Of a stretch of 64,000 nt of DNA, positions 48,209 to 61,160 are shown piece after piece (within the stretch, counting starts at the first letter, position 1; each line of letters starts with the position of its first letter). Position numbers and translations under genes: made by a program. The DNA lies in assembly GCA_034670405.1 (NCBI GenBank), contig JAXDDX010000043.1, forward strand, positions 2,628,501 to 2,692,500, written 5' to 3'. The DNA comes from Hoplostethus atlanticus (Eukaryota > Chordata > Actinopteri > Trachichthyiformes > Trachichthyidae). The notes beneath the pieces were generated by a model. It ran no database searches and was not told where the DNA came from. It saw only the letters and a list, made by a program, of their open reading frames with translations.

Positions 48209-48289
48209 CATGAGAACATGGAAGGACTCTGAGTTTGTCTCCTTCTTCATACTCATCCAGGCAGATGGCACACACATCGTAGGCGTCCC
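48209..48289 (-). CDS. rnf13: RNF13 coding exon: first half of RING-H2
   Basis: An 81 nt exon between acceptor CCCTAG and donor GTGAGC, split-codon compatible on both sides. It reads (G)[18 protein letters not shown] then LRVLPCSH. With the next exon the ligand spacing is C-x2-C-x14-C-x-H-x2-H-x2-C-x10-C-x2-C, that is, RING-H2. It is too short to show as a long ORF. Confidence 0.94.
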
Positions 48290-50157
48290 CTAGGGTCAGA
48301 AAGACAAAGAGCTTTTAACACAACAGGTAATAGAGGGCATGTACTGTACAGGTAGAATTGAGAGGACAAACATAACAATAAAATAGAGCAGAGACTACGT
48401 TGGTAAAACAAATTGATTCACACTCAGCAAACTTCAAGAAACGTTTTTTTATGCTGTCCTGAAGGTCAATGACGCCAGGCTCATCCATGAAAAACATCTC
48501 ATTTCCTTATACTTCCTTACATTTTCTTTTCCCCAAATGCCCCCCCCCCCAGCCAGCAGGTGGACTGGCTGCCAAGCATACAGCACCGCATTTCCTTTTT
48601 TGAGTCCTGACGTTACAGGAGGTGGAAAGTCACTGGCCGCTCCAAAAGCCCAGGAATTTCTCAACGCACTCCCTTTCAAATTCCACAGCATTCTTCTCCC
48701 TTCCCTTGCCCTGGCTAGGAGGAGGAGGAGGAGGAGGTGCGGGGCTGTGGGCCGGTGTGTTTATGTAAGCTCTAAATGAGCATGTTTTCCCCAACTGGGC
48801 TCTGCGTCGGTGCCAGGGCTGCATGTGACCGTATAAGGACGGAGAGTCACATCGACGAAAGCCCCCCTCCTCCTCCTCCTCCTCCCTTTCCTCTCCGAGC
48901 GTCAGCGACTCAAACTCCAGGCGATGTTTTCAACCCAACCTCGTCCTCCTCCCCTCTCACTTTCAGTCTTTCCTCCAACTACCCCTACTCCAACTACACT
49001 TCTCCCTACTCTCTTCCCTGCTTCTCTTCCAGTCAGCCCACCAGCTTCCCTCTCTCCCATCTCTCTGGCCTTGAACCCAGTGCTGGACATCAGGGGTGAG
49101 AGAGAGGGAACGTTTATGCAGGCATCGATCCAGGGAACGCAGGAAATGCTGAACTGTGGCACTGACTGAGCTATTCAGAGTGACGCCGAGAGAAAAGTTC
49201 AATGCCCCGTTGAACTCAAAGACTCTGGAACAGACGTAACGAAAGACGTGGCGTCTACTGTCTATCACGTCTTACACTGTGAAACTAAATTGTCAGCCAC
49301 AGACAGCCAAGACAAATCCCTGTACGTTTATTAAGTTTGTCAAATAAACTGACCCTGGAGGCTTCAGTGTTCATTTTTATTACGATAGCATCACACGTCT
49401 GACACCTCGACAGTAGATCTCAAAAGTAACAGATGTTCTTGTTGAGCTGAAAGACTCCAAACAAATGATTCATGTGTTTTGGCCGGTGCAGCATTCTGCA
49501 GTAGAGTATCGTTCTCAGTCTGGTCCAGTCATCCCTTCTCACCGGACGGATTAACACTTTTGATCAAAAGGAGTTGCTGTGGGCATTTCTCACTCCACGT
49601 TTCATCTGATTCTCCTACCGGGGGTCAGATGAGTCGTTACTATGAACCTCACGTGAGCCGAGGGTTCAGTTTCACCAGTCTGAAAGGTGAGTATGACCAA
49701 GACACCTGACGGGACGTGTCAGGCTTGTCTTTCTTAAACAAAAGAGCACTGTGCATTAAAGAAGCGCCAATGGAGCGTATTTTTCATGGCCAATCAGTAA
49801 CTGCCAGTTAAAGTGCTAGATGTTGGGAATCCCTCACATCAAGTTTCGGGGCCAGTAGCACAACTCAAAAGCAGCCAGAAGCCAGTGCAGTCCTCTCCCC
49901 TCCATTTTGCATTAGTCAGCCGGCCTGCCAGCATTCCTGGGTCTCCGAGGAACCACGCTGTCCTACTGAACTTCCAATGAGGAGTGAATGAGTGAGAGAA
50001 AAAGAAAAAAAGCATCTGCACAGCTCGCCACTGCTGGAGCCAAGCAGACAGTGGCAACTGGCACTGAGGCCAGTGTACTGTGACTAAGAGGAAGAGAGAG
50101 CCCCTCTGTATCGACATCAACATGCCTCACACACCGACGGCTGAGACACTGCAGCTG

Positions 50158-50200
<43 letters not shown>

Positions 50201-53200
50201 AGCTCCCCGCCTAGGGCTCGGACTGAGCCGAGCGTTGAGGGGAGGTGGCTGTGTGACTCATCATACTCTGGGAGGGACCAGACTGGAGGTCAGGGGTCAG
50301 AGGGAGAGCCCGGCCGATCTCAGACTGACTGAAGGGGCACCAGCTTGGGTTGGAAAAACGAAAAACGATCCCCTCGTTTCCTCACTTGGTTCATTTGTCT
50401 CTTTTCCTGCGTTTCCGTCACTTGGTATGTGTTGGTGCAGTTTGAGGTTTCCATGTCTGCTGGCCAGCCGTCTGCTGGCCAGCCGTCTGCTGGTGCAACT
50501 CTCCACCCCATCCACAACCAGAGCCAAAAAGCACCGTCAGACCTCAGACTTACAGCCTAAACGGGAATGACGCAAGGCCGTGCAATAAAGTTAATGTAAT
50601 GGCAGCTGGTATTACATAACCCTGTACACTGACACAGATCTTATGTCGAGAGCTGCTCAGATTGGTATTGTGCATCAATTACTATGTGGGTATTGTGCTT
50701 TTCACCAGCAGCCACGCTCCGGCCATAGACACTCCCTTTGTACTAACATGTATTTCTGCATGTGGACTCCTACATACATACATACATACATGTGAGCCTG
50801 ACACCATCCAACGCCTACCATCTCCATCTCCGGCCAAATTCCTAACTAGCTCTGCAGGTTGGTAAGTAGTAAAAATAACAAACTTGTGTTGCGCTTTACA
50901 GACAATAAAACAAACATAAATATGAAGATGAAGATAAATGAAAAAGTCAGACATGAATTAAAAACTAAATACAACAGGAGAGGTGAAAAACAGCTACTTA
51001 TCTATGAGAAAGTGATTTGAAGGATGATTTTGCCAGCCTGAGCTCCTCAGCCAGGAAACAACACAACAACCGGGCCATGGCCAATCAACTACCTAACGTC
51101 TTCACCCGCTCAGAAAAGACGCATATCGCACATTTGTTCAAATTATAACCTCTTATAGGCTCTAATTCACACCGATGGGGTGAGACCCACCAGAACATAT
51201 TGTGTGCCAAGGTCTTGCATTGTGACTGATGAAAAGAGGCCTAAAAAAGGTACTGAGAAAAGCGAGAGGAGACACTGACAAGCCTGACAAATTGTTGTAA
51301 TGACAACATTAGCTTAGCATTAGTGGGCAATGAAATGTTTGTGTCTGATTATAAAATGACACTTAATACCTTCAGACCAAAGTAAAGGGACATTGCTTTT
51401 GCATCTTCCTTCCAATATAACACCACCCTTACAGTACAGAATCATTGATCATGAGAGAATTGCTCCCTCAACCCAAGTCAGTACGTAAAAGCAATACTAA
51501 CACAGCATCACATGGTCCTGTTGGCTACGGTTGGATCTGTTCAAAGCCCCCAGAGTCCAAGCTCAGCATTATCCGTTTTAGCTGAGGCCAAGGGCACCAT
51601 TAGGCATCCTTCCCACACTGTACTGCACACACCAACGCGCTGAACCCGGAGTTTGGGCACGCTGCCCGAAATATTCAGGACGGAAATTGGAACAGCAGAA
51701 GTCACAGAAGAAGCAGCAGCGGCACTGAAGTCTCAGAGGGACTCGGTGCTACAGACAGCTAAAATGTTTCAGAACGGGTAGCTCATGAAGTGAATAAAAT
51801 ACTGAGCGTTCACATTGGCATGCTGTAAACAACGGTCACCGGTGGACCGCAGAGCGACTACAGAGCGGCTGTGCTTGTCATCGCTCCTGTATACATGGAC
51901 ATACAGTGAGCTCTGCCACCGGTACGTGGGATGCCATTCAATCCAGCTTACCCAGTGTTTGACTCCTGGCCAAGCTGAGCTGAGACAGCGAGGAATCACC
52001 AGAAGAGGCTGGTGTACTCCCTCATGTGTGGCTTTCCTTGACAGAACAGGGATGGGAACTTTGACCAATTTCGTTGCCAAATAATGTCAAGTAACCCTCT
52101 AGTCTAATGTCAAAACATTAACATTATATTGTGCCTAAAACATTGATGACTGAAGGAAGTTCATTCATGAGCCAGGGAGGCAGTTTTGTATCTATGGTGA
52201 ATTTGGTTTAATCAGCTATAATTTATTTTCTTATTATTTTTTCTGATTAACGATTGATTAACACACTAGTGATATAATCATTCTTGCCCCTATGAAACAC
52301 ACACAGCCTATCAATAAACCCCATTAGACAACAGAGGGGCTGTCCCAGGGCCTCTTGTTTCAGCCCCCCAGGATCAAAAACAGGACACTCGGTTCCTTGC
52401 CAAGCTAGCATTGCTCCAGAGTGCAGGGCTTAAAAGGTGATTAGGTAGAGATTTGGTGTCGCCAAACCCTCTGACTTAGCTAACCGGAGCGTAGACGCCG
52501 CCCCAGGGGCCGTTTCTTGGACATCTGAACTCCCTGCAGCAGCCAAGGTCGGCTGTGCCGGCATCTAGTGGAAACCGTGAGTCAGATTGGGTGTCGCTTG
52601 CAGATACATCGTTGTGAACAAAACCACATCGCTTGAGGCAACGAAAAACGTCTATCTGAGCACGACACACTACTTTCAGTTTGTGTATGTTGCGCCACTT
52701 GTCTCTCCATGCTGCTGCACGTGCACCTGTTACTGCCAAGCAGGGAGGAGGAGCTCGGCTCGTAAACCCCCAATTAGCGGCTTTGCGAGGGGGCTACTTA
52801 GAATGTGCCTCCCAGACTCAATAAAGCTGCCTGGTGTTCCCTGCACAGCTGATTTTAGTCAGGGGCTTCCCAGCCCAAGCCAGCAGGTGCCTCTACAAAA
52901 TATTACTGCCAGAGGGAAGACTGCAACTAGCTGCAACGCTTTACAGTGAAGAAAAAAAAAAAAAGCACCAAGTACGCAGAGAAAACGCAACCACAGCACA
53001 AAAGGAATTTGCATTTCAAAACAATGCTATAGCCGGTCTGACCCGTTTAACAAGAGAGCCAGAGATGAAAAGAGCTTCAGAACCTTCTAGTTAAATGCTG
53101 AAGTCCAGAGGAGAGGTGTAGCAGACAAAACACTCACCTCACTCATGCACACACACACACCATTTACCTTACCAATTTTCCTGTCCTCCTTCCTACTCCT

Positions 53201-53872
53201 CCCACCGTCCTTGGAAATAAGTGGCACAAACATCTGCTCAACAGGTTTGAGATAAACTAGAGTACACTTTCAACCTAGTCAAGTCAGGGGCTGCATTCCA
53301 CACCGTCAGCCATGTGTCGAGTCTCGGCAGACAGGAACTCTAATCTGCCGGGGAGGGCTTTGTGGAAAAATCAAGTCCATATTAATCCGATTAGCTGTTG
53401 GGTGCAGAGCTCTGGGGAGGACTGATGTGTCATAACGCATTCATGACATCTCTCTCCTGGACCAAATCATGTGACAAAGAGCAGCATGGCGGAGGACTAA
53501 AGACAGCTTACAGCTTCTCTACCAGCCAAGGTCAAAGGTTAAGGTCAGGATAAGGCCGGCAGATGATTTTCAATCAGTTCTTTCAGCTTCACAGTCTAAC
53601 TGAAGCAGAGTGTACAGGTCTGGTTGAGGCAAACAAAAGTAAATAAACTTTTATACAGTTTGTCAGCCCATTGACATATCTGAATCCACACTGATAATGT
53701 GGCAACTTGAACCCTCATAATTAGAAAACATCCACACATTCAGCAGCATTACGTTTATTCCTGCTTAAGAATATGAACACTTAAAAAAGAAAGATTGTGT
53801 GTGTGAGTGTGTGTTCTGTTCTTCTGAATCCACAGCAGTGGCAGAGCTGAGATGTTTGAGATGTTTCCATAC
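48290..53872 (-). other. rnf13: rnf13 intron, 5.6 kb
   Basis: Contains (TG)n at 50159-50199, a CTGGCCAGCCGTCTG tandem at about 50458-50493, a C10 run at 48541-48550 and CTCCTC-rich tracts near 48870. ORFs such as 48776-49169, 50160-50570 and 52587-52949 look random. No nested gene recognised. Confidence 0.6.
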
Positions 53873-53966
53873 CTTTCTTGTACTTGTGGATGGGAAGTTT
53901 CCTCAGCTGGTCTTTGCGCAGGCGGCTCCTCCGAGCCCTGTGGCGATCCTGGACAAACTTGGTGAT
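53873..53966 (-). CDS. rnf13: RNF13 coding exon: juxtamembrane basic segment
   Basis: A 94 nt exon (acceptor ATCTAG on the left boundary region, donor GTATGG) reading ITKFVQDRHRARRSRLRKDQ then LRKLPIHKYKK. The high Arg/Lys content right after the membrane helix fits the cytosolic side. Phase 0 start and phase 1 end match the neighbours. Confidence 0.94.
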
Positions 53967-54217
53967 CTAGGCACGAAGGAAAAAAGAGACCTTATCTGAA
54001 TCCGTCCTAATACCACCTGCCGTTCCGCTGTTGGAATTTCATTTTTTTTTTTCAATTCTTTTACTATATTTAAGTGAAAGTGATATTGCTTTGTGCCTTA
54101 ATAATACTTAATGATTCCTTAGGAGACCGCTTGGGCCTGAAGCATCATCGTTGTGGTTTCTGTCCAAGCAGGAAGTGCATCACAGAGCTAAAACGAGCCT
54201 GGGTTATATTTACTTAC

Positions 54218-54323
54218 CATGAAAACAACAATGAGGATGAGGCAGATTCCCACGATGATGAGGAAGGGGATCAAGTAGTATTCCAGTGGCAGGCTGAAGT
54301 CCGGCATCAGGACCACATGACCC
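54218..54323 (-). CDS. rnf13: RNF13 coding exon: transmembrane helix
   Basis: A 106 nt exon (acceptor ACTAG, donor GTAAGT) reading (G)GHVVLMPDFSLPLEYY then LIPFLIIVGICLILIVVFM. The second part is a single hydrophobic helix of about 20 residues that anchors the protein in endosomal/lysosomal membranes. It is almost identical to the human segment as remembered. Confidence 0.95.
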
Positions 54324-55420
54324 CTAGTAAAGCAAGCACAGCCACTGACACACACTGATGGCAGCGTTTGGTTACAGCTCATCGCTGTAGGACGCCACAA
54401 TGAGGTGACTCCTTTCTGTATCATTCATGTGATGGTCACAAAAAAGACCCTCCATCTGCCTAATGATATTTACTACAATTTACAACACTCAATTTCATTT
54501 ATGGCAACTCATTTTGTCCACTGTGACCATGAGTAGGGTTGCAAAATTGCTGGAATTTTGGAAGGTGAAAAATGGGAATTAACGTGAATAAACTGGAAAT
54601 TTCGTGGTTATTTGTACTCGCTGTATTTACCTTGTCATATGCAGACATAATATCAACATTTTGCTTTGTCATAAGCAGAAAGGCATTCAAACATGTCTAA
54701 TAGGAATCAAAATAATGATATTTTGACTTAATTTAGTCTTCAGTTTTACTAGATGCTTTACAACCAGAACATGTTGTAAAGTCCCATCCCAAAAAAGTCT
54801 CATTCTCATTTTTGCCTCTCAGGTCTTATCAATGTCCCGGAAAGTTTCCGGAAATATACCGGAAATTTCCCACCCCTCTCCAACCCTAACCATGACACTG
54901 TCCACATAGCACGTTCGGTATTCGCTCCTGTGCCAACGACTTGGTGATGACCCTGATGTACTCGGGTGGTATCTGTCTGACAAGCAGCAAACACGCCAGC
55001 AGATATCAAAGTGGAGACACGGGGCTCCCATGCTGTGAAGATGTCTAAGCTATTTTTTGACAGACCCAGACATTTCATTACCAGATTATCACCTCCTCAG
55101 CGGCGCACCGAGAAAGTGACACATCACAAGACCAAGCCTCTACCTTGAGATATCACTGTGCACGTTGTAGGCAGTATTACGTAATAATGTAAAATTCATA
55201 TCCAAGAAGTGGAGAGCAAAGAGGAATGGACTCATGCAACTTGGAGTGAAGTTACTGAATAAAAGAGATCACGTCTTAACAATATGACACCGACAGCATT
55301 GTTAAGAGAGCACTCTGGGGAGAGCTAAAGGGAAGCGGCTGCTGAGTGCCTCCACTGCCATGGGCTCAATTTAGACTCCATATTGATGGACGGGAAAATG
55401 AGATGTGGGTCTAGACTCAC

Positions 55421-55511
55421 CCCTTGTCATATGTGTAGTCGTCTTTGAGAGAGTTGGCAGTCTCCTCGCTCACAAACACAGATGGAATGTCTATCTGCTT
55501 AATGACTTCCG
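55421..55511 (-). CDS. rnf13: RNF13 coding exon: end of PA domain
   Basis: A 91 nt exon (acceptor TTTTAG, donor GTGAGT) reading EVIKQIDIPSVFVSEETANS then LKDDYTYDKG. It is the last part of the lumenal protease-associated domain (IDIPSVFV, then TANSLKD). The codon joined to the previous exon is CCG (Pro), where the remembered human sequence has Ile. Confidence 0.92.
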
Positions 55512-56199
55512 CTAAAAGGGGAGAAAGGAGGAAAAAGCTATTAATACACTACGTGGCCACGTATCGATGCCCCGAACGACCATGAAACACCACGGTTCAG
55601 GCTGGAAATGAAAATCCTGGTACCAGATAAACACAAAATTTGTTTGTTACTCACTAACTGTTTAAGTATTTTTTACTTTGGATTCTGAAATGACTTCTTC
55701 AAAAAGTCTCACAGTTGAAAATTTGACCAACCCCAAACATTTAGCCCTCTTTAAAGGTGAGTGCTTAGGGACTAATTTATGTCCAGGTTTGTGGACGTCT
55801 GAACAGCTTTTAGGCGAAGAGAAATCTCTCTGACGTGTGACAATAACAAATCTATAAAACATCAGACTGGGAAATGTGCTCTGCTGAAAAAACAAGGAAG
55901 ACAAGGAGTCTTCTAGATAATTCATGACTCTACCACGCCCCCTCCACTAAGGATGGGAGCCTGACGAGGAAGGTGAGGCAGGAGTGAAAGAAAACCTGAC
56001 ACCTCCACATGACGGTAGCTAACAAATCTAGGCTCGAGCAGCAGGAATGTGAATTTAAGGCGAGGGTGAACCCCATCACACGCTATTCTGGTTCCTCCCG
56101 GCCTGGGCTGAAGAGAAAAACAAAAGCTATATACTCACACATGACCAAGCTGCTGTGTGCGGTGCTGTATGTGTACAGGAGGATCGGGCGGTTACTTAC

Positions 56200-56287
56200 G
56201 ATCGTTGGATCCCATGCTGATTAAGTCTTCAGAGTCCACATTGTGAACAATGGCTGCCTTGAACCCGGCTTTCTGGGCATTGAGGAC
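56200..56287 (-). CDS. rnf13: RNF13 coding exon: PA domain core
   Basis: An 88 nt exon (acceptor CCCCAG, donor GTAAGT) reading VLNAQKAGFKAAIVHNVDSE then DLISMGSND. AAIVHN and the SMG motif are typical of PA domains in the RNF13/RNF167 family. This is the most upstream rnf13 exon found. The signal peptide, early PA domain and 5'UTR exons were searched for by expected peptide motifs to 64000 and not seen, so the gene is partial here. Confidence 0.94.
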
Positions 56288-56640
56288 CTGGGGAGACAAA
56301 ACGTTTGTGCTCAGCATTGTCACTCATACCCTATTATTAACACAGCCCCTTTAGTGGACACACAACCACAGTCCAAGTGTTTTGTGAAAGCAAGACTTCG
56401 GTAAAGGCTGTATGTCTGATAACTGGGATACACCCAAACCAAGTACACCTGAATTGCAGTAGCACAACGGTATCAAACCATGTTAACTGTGAAATGGAAA
56501 CCCATGGTGGTTAAGAGGTTCAAACTGACTCAACCCAGGACTCGCGTAGCTTTCAGAGATACACAAGCCGTCCTGTAGTTGGGAGCTACAGCTTATTATA
56601 ACTTCTATGACATTGCCGAAAATAACATAATAGAGAGCAG

Positions 56641-56710
56641 AAGCAGAGCAAAATAAGATGTGAACGCTGCAGAAAAAGAAACAAATAAAACGCAAGATGC
56701 CCAAAAACAA
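56641..56710 (+). repeat. Dispersed direct repeat, copy 1
   Basis: About 70 bp starting AAGCAGAGCAAAATAAGATG and ending CCCAAAAACAA. It matches 60378-60452 closely apart from an inserted few bases (GCATGTGTG against GATG) and point changes. Confidence 0.85.
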
Positions 56711-57384
56711 CTGAGTGATTGATTCACTAGAATGCATTCTGCATGGCTCCGACATCTCATATGGATGTTAATTCTGAATAAGATACACTACATTTGGACA
56801 GATATGAACAGCTTGTTGATTCTAGCCTGATAAGATCGTGGAGACAAGAGACAGGAAATTATATGGATGAAGAAACCATCTGAAGAAACCATTCAATATC
56901 GCTGAGTCAGCAGTATCCAAAGACAGACTGACCAGACTGACAACTTTCCTGAGAATGCTGTTGAAGTCTTGGATGTTGTTTTATATATTGCCTACTGGCT
57001 GAGTACACTGCACACGTCACTTTGGGAGTTGGTACTACTACATTTTCTGTGCTGACCTTGCAAACTGGATTTCCCCCAACAATTAAAAGTACTGTGTTCG
57101 CGGATGATCATTTACGAGGAGAGTGCAGCAGAGACCACAGATGAAGGAGCGCCGCGGCTCTGTGTTAGTGTTTTACATCTCCGCCAACAACTCATCTGTT
57201 TACGACCCGCTTCCCAGAAAGTGCTTGTAGGAGATGAGGCTCCCACGTCCACGATAAACACTGGCCGCTGGTCTACGCCGCCATAGCGGACTGTGCTCAA
57301 ACTGAGGATCCAAAACAGGAAGCATTTGATGATGGGAAGGGGAAACGGCGGTGGGGGGGGGGCAAAATAGCACAGCTGAAGTAA

Positions 57385-57500
57385 GTGGCAGGACGGCCTG
57401 ATGATTAGAAAGGCTGTTCTATTATAGAAAGGTCACAGGTTTGATCCCCCCATGTGTCCTTGACCAAGACACCGAACCCCGCCCTGCCCGTTCGCTGCAA
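57385..57500 (+). mobile_element. tRNA-derived SINE
   Basis: B box GGTTTGATCCCC at 57438-57449 followed by TGTCCTTGACCAAGACACCG (57454 on), a typical fish SINE body. The A-box region (GGCAGGACGGCCTGATGATT) is degraded. Confidence 0.65.
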
Positions 57501-57732
57501 GTACCAGCTGAGAATACCTAAAACGTAAAAGGAAGTAAGGTATTATAGCGTTCATCCATATTTATGCAATATCCGACAAAACAAAAGGATTTCCATATTT
57601 AAAGTTTAAGTATTTCCTGTTTGGCAGCCATCTTGTTTTGGAATCTCTGACCTTATCCTGCAGCGCCTTTTGGATCGCAGCCCTCATAGGAGCCAGGCGG
57701 GCGGAGATAATATTCATAATTCCAGTGAGTAG

Positions 57733-57766
<34 letters not shown>

Positions 57767-57912
57767 GTGTGTGTTCCAGCCAAACTATTGCATAAACATG
57801 CCGCCATGTCCACGCTATCATTAATCATAGATGTGTACCCCCCCCCCCAGAGATTTAAGCCTCTCACTGATGCTTAAAACAGATATTACATATCTGTTGT
57901 GTGACCAGTATA

Positions 57913-57950
<38 letters not shown>

Positions 57951-59691
57951 TAGTATCTTTTTAAATCAAAGATCAATCAAAGCAGCGAAACAGAATAGAA
58001 ATGAAGTTAAAAAAAAAACCTGAACTCCCGTAAAACCTCATCTATAATTTAGTTTTAAAGGCCACTGCAGTTGGCTGGAGGCATTCAGAGTTACTGTCAA
58101 CTATTGTCACTGCTATTGTAAATCTCATAGGAGTTACACTTTCAAAGCAAAGTTGTACTGAAAACATACATGCAGTGTTTTTTGGCAATGGAGGGCCACG
58201 GGCACCGCTGAATGGATGCAGGGGAAACTGATGTATTGACGATCTTCCATCTGTGAGGCTGTTTTTATGGCTATGACACAGTATGAAGGCTACATATCCT
58301 GCACAGCCATTGTTGTGGCTGAGAACTTCCAGCAGATGTGGTGGAGGAAATCGGACGTGACAATATAATCCTCAAATGAATCTTAATGTGTTCTGACAAA
58401 GGCACAGAAAAGCTCCAACAATGAGGGGAAAAAACACTTGATCAGATATCTGCTTGTTACCCAAAACCCAAAGGAAAAAAACAGGGATGTAAGGCGTCCA
58501 TCTCCACGTCTGTCAGCCCTACCACGACTGCTAGAGGAAATAAGACATTGTAACAGTATCATTTGACCAAACTTTGGTCAAAGTGTCCAGACAGTTTTTC
58601 ATATTGATTTACAGTAAATAAAAGCTGCCAACTAGGAAGAACCATTCACATCGACCTCTTAGTTGCAATTACAAGGACATATGGGACTTTTTTGTCCAAC
58701 TTGTGTGTGTGCCAACACAGGCAACAAACATGGCAGCTAATCCACCGACGTCAAGGTAATAGAAATCAAAGTTATCAGTTATAGTCCCACTACTACATTC
58801 AAGTCTATTTACGAAAAGTGGGCAATGGTTCGACCCAAACAGGGGCGGACGTGGAACCAGAACTGAGCCAAACGAAACCAAAAGGGACACCACTGCTAGC
58901 TTACATCGCAGAGGAAACGCTGTCATCAATTATTAGTCAGAGGATGTGCCAACCCTCCTGTGGTAAATTTACACCCAGCCCAAAGCCAGATGGTGAAAGT
59001 GAGACGGTGATGCGTGAGCGGGTTGTACCATGTAAAGAGTAGGGGTGGTGGGAAAAAAAAAAAATCTGTTTAGCTCGGGTCACACTCTGAAAGGTGCAAA
59101 TGTCATCTGCTCTTCTAAATAATAGATGGGGACGTGCACGCTAACCTGAGCAATCACTGGTTGTGTGAGTGCAGTGTGTTAGCTGTGGATAGACTAGGCC
59201 CATTTTACAAGCACACTGAACTCTGTTGTGATGCAAGGAAATCCATTCAGACCTAAGATGGGTGAAGAGAAAGTGAGAGAGTGTGTGTGTGTGTGTGTGT
59301 GTTGGGGGTGGATGCTGACAGGACAGTCTTTTGTCTGTGCCTTGTCATTGTAATTTTAGGCACAGGGATATGTGAAGCCGGGTGCACGGCAGCCGCAACA
59401 TTGTGATTCCATGTGTTGGTCTGTGAGGGTGTATTGTGTGGAGGTATCAATGGCTACAGTGTGCGTCTAGGGGCTGTCTGTATGACACACACACACACGC
59501 ACACGGGTCAGTGCAAAATTAAAAACATACACATCTAGACACAGCATTATCTGTGTGTGTGTGTGTGTGTGTGTGTGTGGAAGACAGCATGAGATAGCTG
59601 GCAGATGATTCTTGTTAGGTTCCCCCCTCCCATCATATGCAAGTCTCCCGTGAGAATAACATCTCATCGCCTAGAACTCACACCCAGCATA

Positions 59692-59748
<57 letters not shown>

Positions 59749-60377
59749 TATGGGTCACGCTGAATTAGTAAATAATTCTGTTTGTTTTAACCTACTTGGA
59801 GCACCAGATGGGTGGAGTTGCTCGCTTTCACAGATAGTACCAGAAAACGAACTAACTATAAACTGACTGTCCAGTAGTCTAAACCTGCTGCACTTTTCAA
59901 TGTGTGTGTGTGTGTGTAGCATCACACTCCACACATTAGGCCTCAACAAGCTGGTTAGCCACATTGACAACCAGAATAGACTGGCCAGACTGGCCTGTAA
60001 CCAACCATCCGTGATCTTTTCTAAAAATCTAGATGGCTGGTAAAAGAAAGTGGCTATTGAATTTTAGGCTATGTGCACCAAAAAAGTTAGTTCCCTCCCC
60101 TGGTTTCGGGCTCCGGCGAAGTGGCTCGTCTAGGGGTGAGTGTTGTTGCAGGGCGATTTTAATGTAAGGAGACATTTTGGCTGTGGAGTGTGTAGATGCC
60201 AGCGTGTGGTCTGTCTGCCTGGAATCTGGAGAGGAATTCAACCTCTGCTGCTGGCTCACCCTGTGTTTGCATGGGCAAAGATAAGGACATTCAGTGCATT
60301 CCTGAGAATAAAGGGGGAGGAAGGGGAGGGGGCCAGGCAGAGAGAGAGAGAGAGAGGCTGGTAGAAAGGGAGAGAAC

Positions 60378-60452
60378 AAGCAGAGCAAAATAAGATGTGA
60401 ACCCTGCAGAAAAATAAACAAATAAAACGCAAGCATGTGTGCCCAAAAACAA
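60378..60452 (+). repeat. Dispersed direct repeat, copy 2
   Basis: Partner of 56641-56710, 3.7 kb away in the same intron. Confidence 0.85.
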
Positions 60453-60634
60453 ATGTCCCTCACCACTACATGCCTTAACCCAAGTCCTAACCCCAGACTA
60501 ACTGTAATCTTGACTATTACCCTGACCTAGACCTAACCTTAAAGCCAAGCCCTAAACTAGCCCCTTCTAGAGGTGAGGAGCAGCTAAATGTTTTGTTTTT
60601 TGCCTTGAGGACATTCGATCCTCCTAAGGACAGA

Positions 60635-60674
<40 letters not shown>

Positions 60675-61009
60675 GCTGCTCCTGTGCCGTCTGCAGGCCG
60701 TGGTGTCAAACAGCAGCACCATCCTTGATGTCCCTTTAACAGCCCTCATTAAGCTTCACCATCACTGTGATCCCTGTGAGGCTTCACATCAAAACCGTTC
60801 TCCTTTAATGGTATTTGACGCTGCACACTCTCATCTGTGATGTTGCTGCAAACAAAAACCTAGAAAAAAAAACCCTCAAAATACTGCCAAGTAGTTTTCA
60901 CAGCTAGACGACTGAGCCAAACCTAAATGTCAACTTTGTTCTTGTTAATTTATCCAAAGGTTGGCTGAGCACAGTCCTCTTTTTTTAGCAGCGTCCTCTT
61001 TCACATTCA

Positions 61010-61160
61010 TACCTGGGAGCTGGCCAGCCTCGGTGTTGGCCGGTGTCCAACTGCACTGGAGAAACAGGGTATTAAGTGCCTTGCTGGAGGGCACCTTGAC
61101 TGACGTTGCCGATGGAGGGGAGAGTCGTTTCTCATTCGCTAGTCAGCTTAAGGGGGAAAT
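61010..61160 (-). mobile_element. SINE fragment, minus orientation
   Basis: AAGTGCCTTGCTGGAGGGCA on the plus strand, then CCTTGACTG, is the reverse complement of the GCCCTTGAGCAAGGCAC type signature. Confidence 0.4.

Larger units (their letters stand above)
53967..56199 (-). other. rnf13: rnf13 introns between the PA, TM and juxtamembrane exons
   Basis: Introns 53967-54217, 54324-55420 and 55512-56199. No repeat family or nested gene was recognised. Confidence 0.6.

Noticed and set aside
57562..57867. Minus-strand ORF segment GIMNIISARLAPMRAAIQKA and following residues
   Set aside because: Looks protein-like for about 45 residues but matches no rnf13 exon or transposase I can name, and the ORF start lies in a (CA)n repeat.
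58669..58929. Minus-strand ORF with SSGTITDNFDFYYLD considered as an upstream rnf13 PA exon
   Set aside because: Resemblance to the expected SSGTF...NFD region is superficial, the intervening residues differ and splice sites do not fit.
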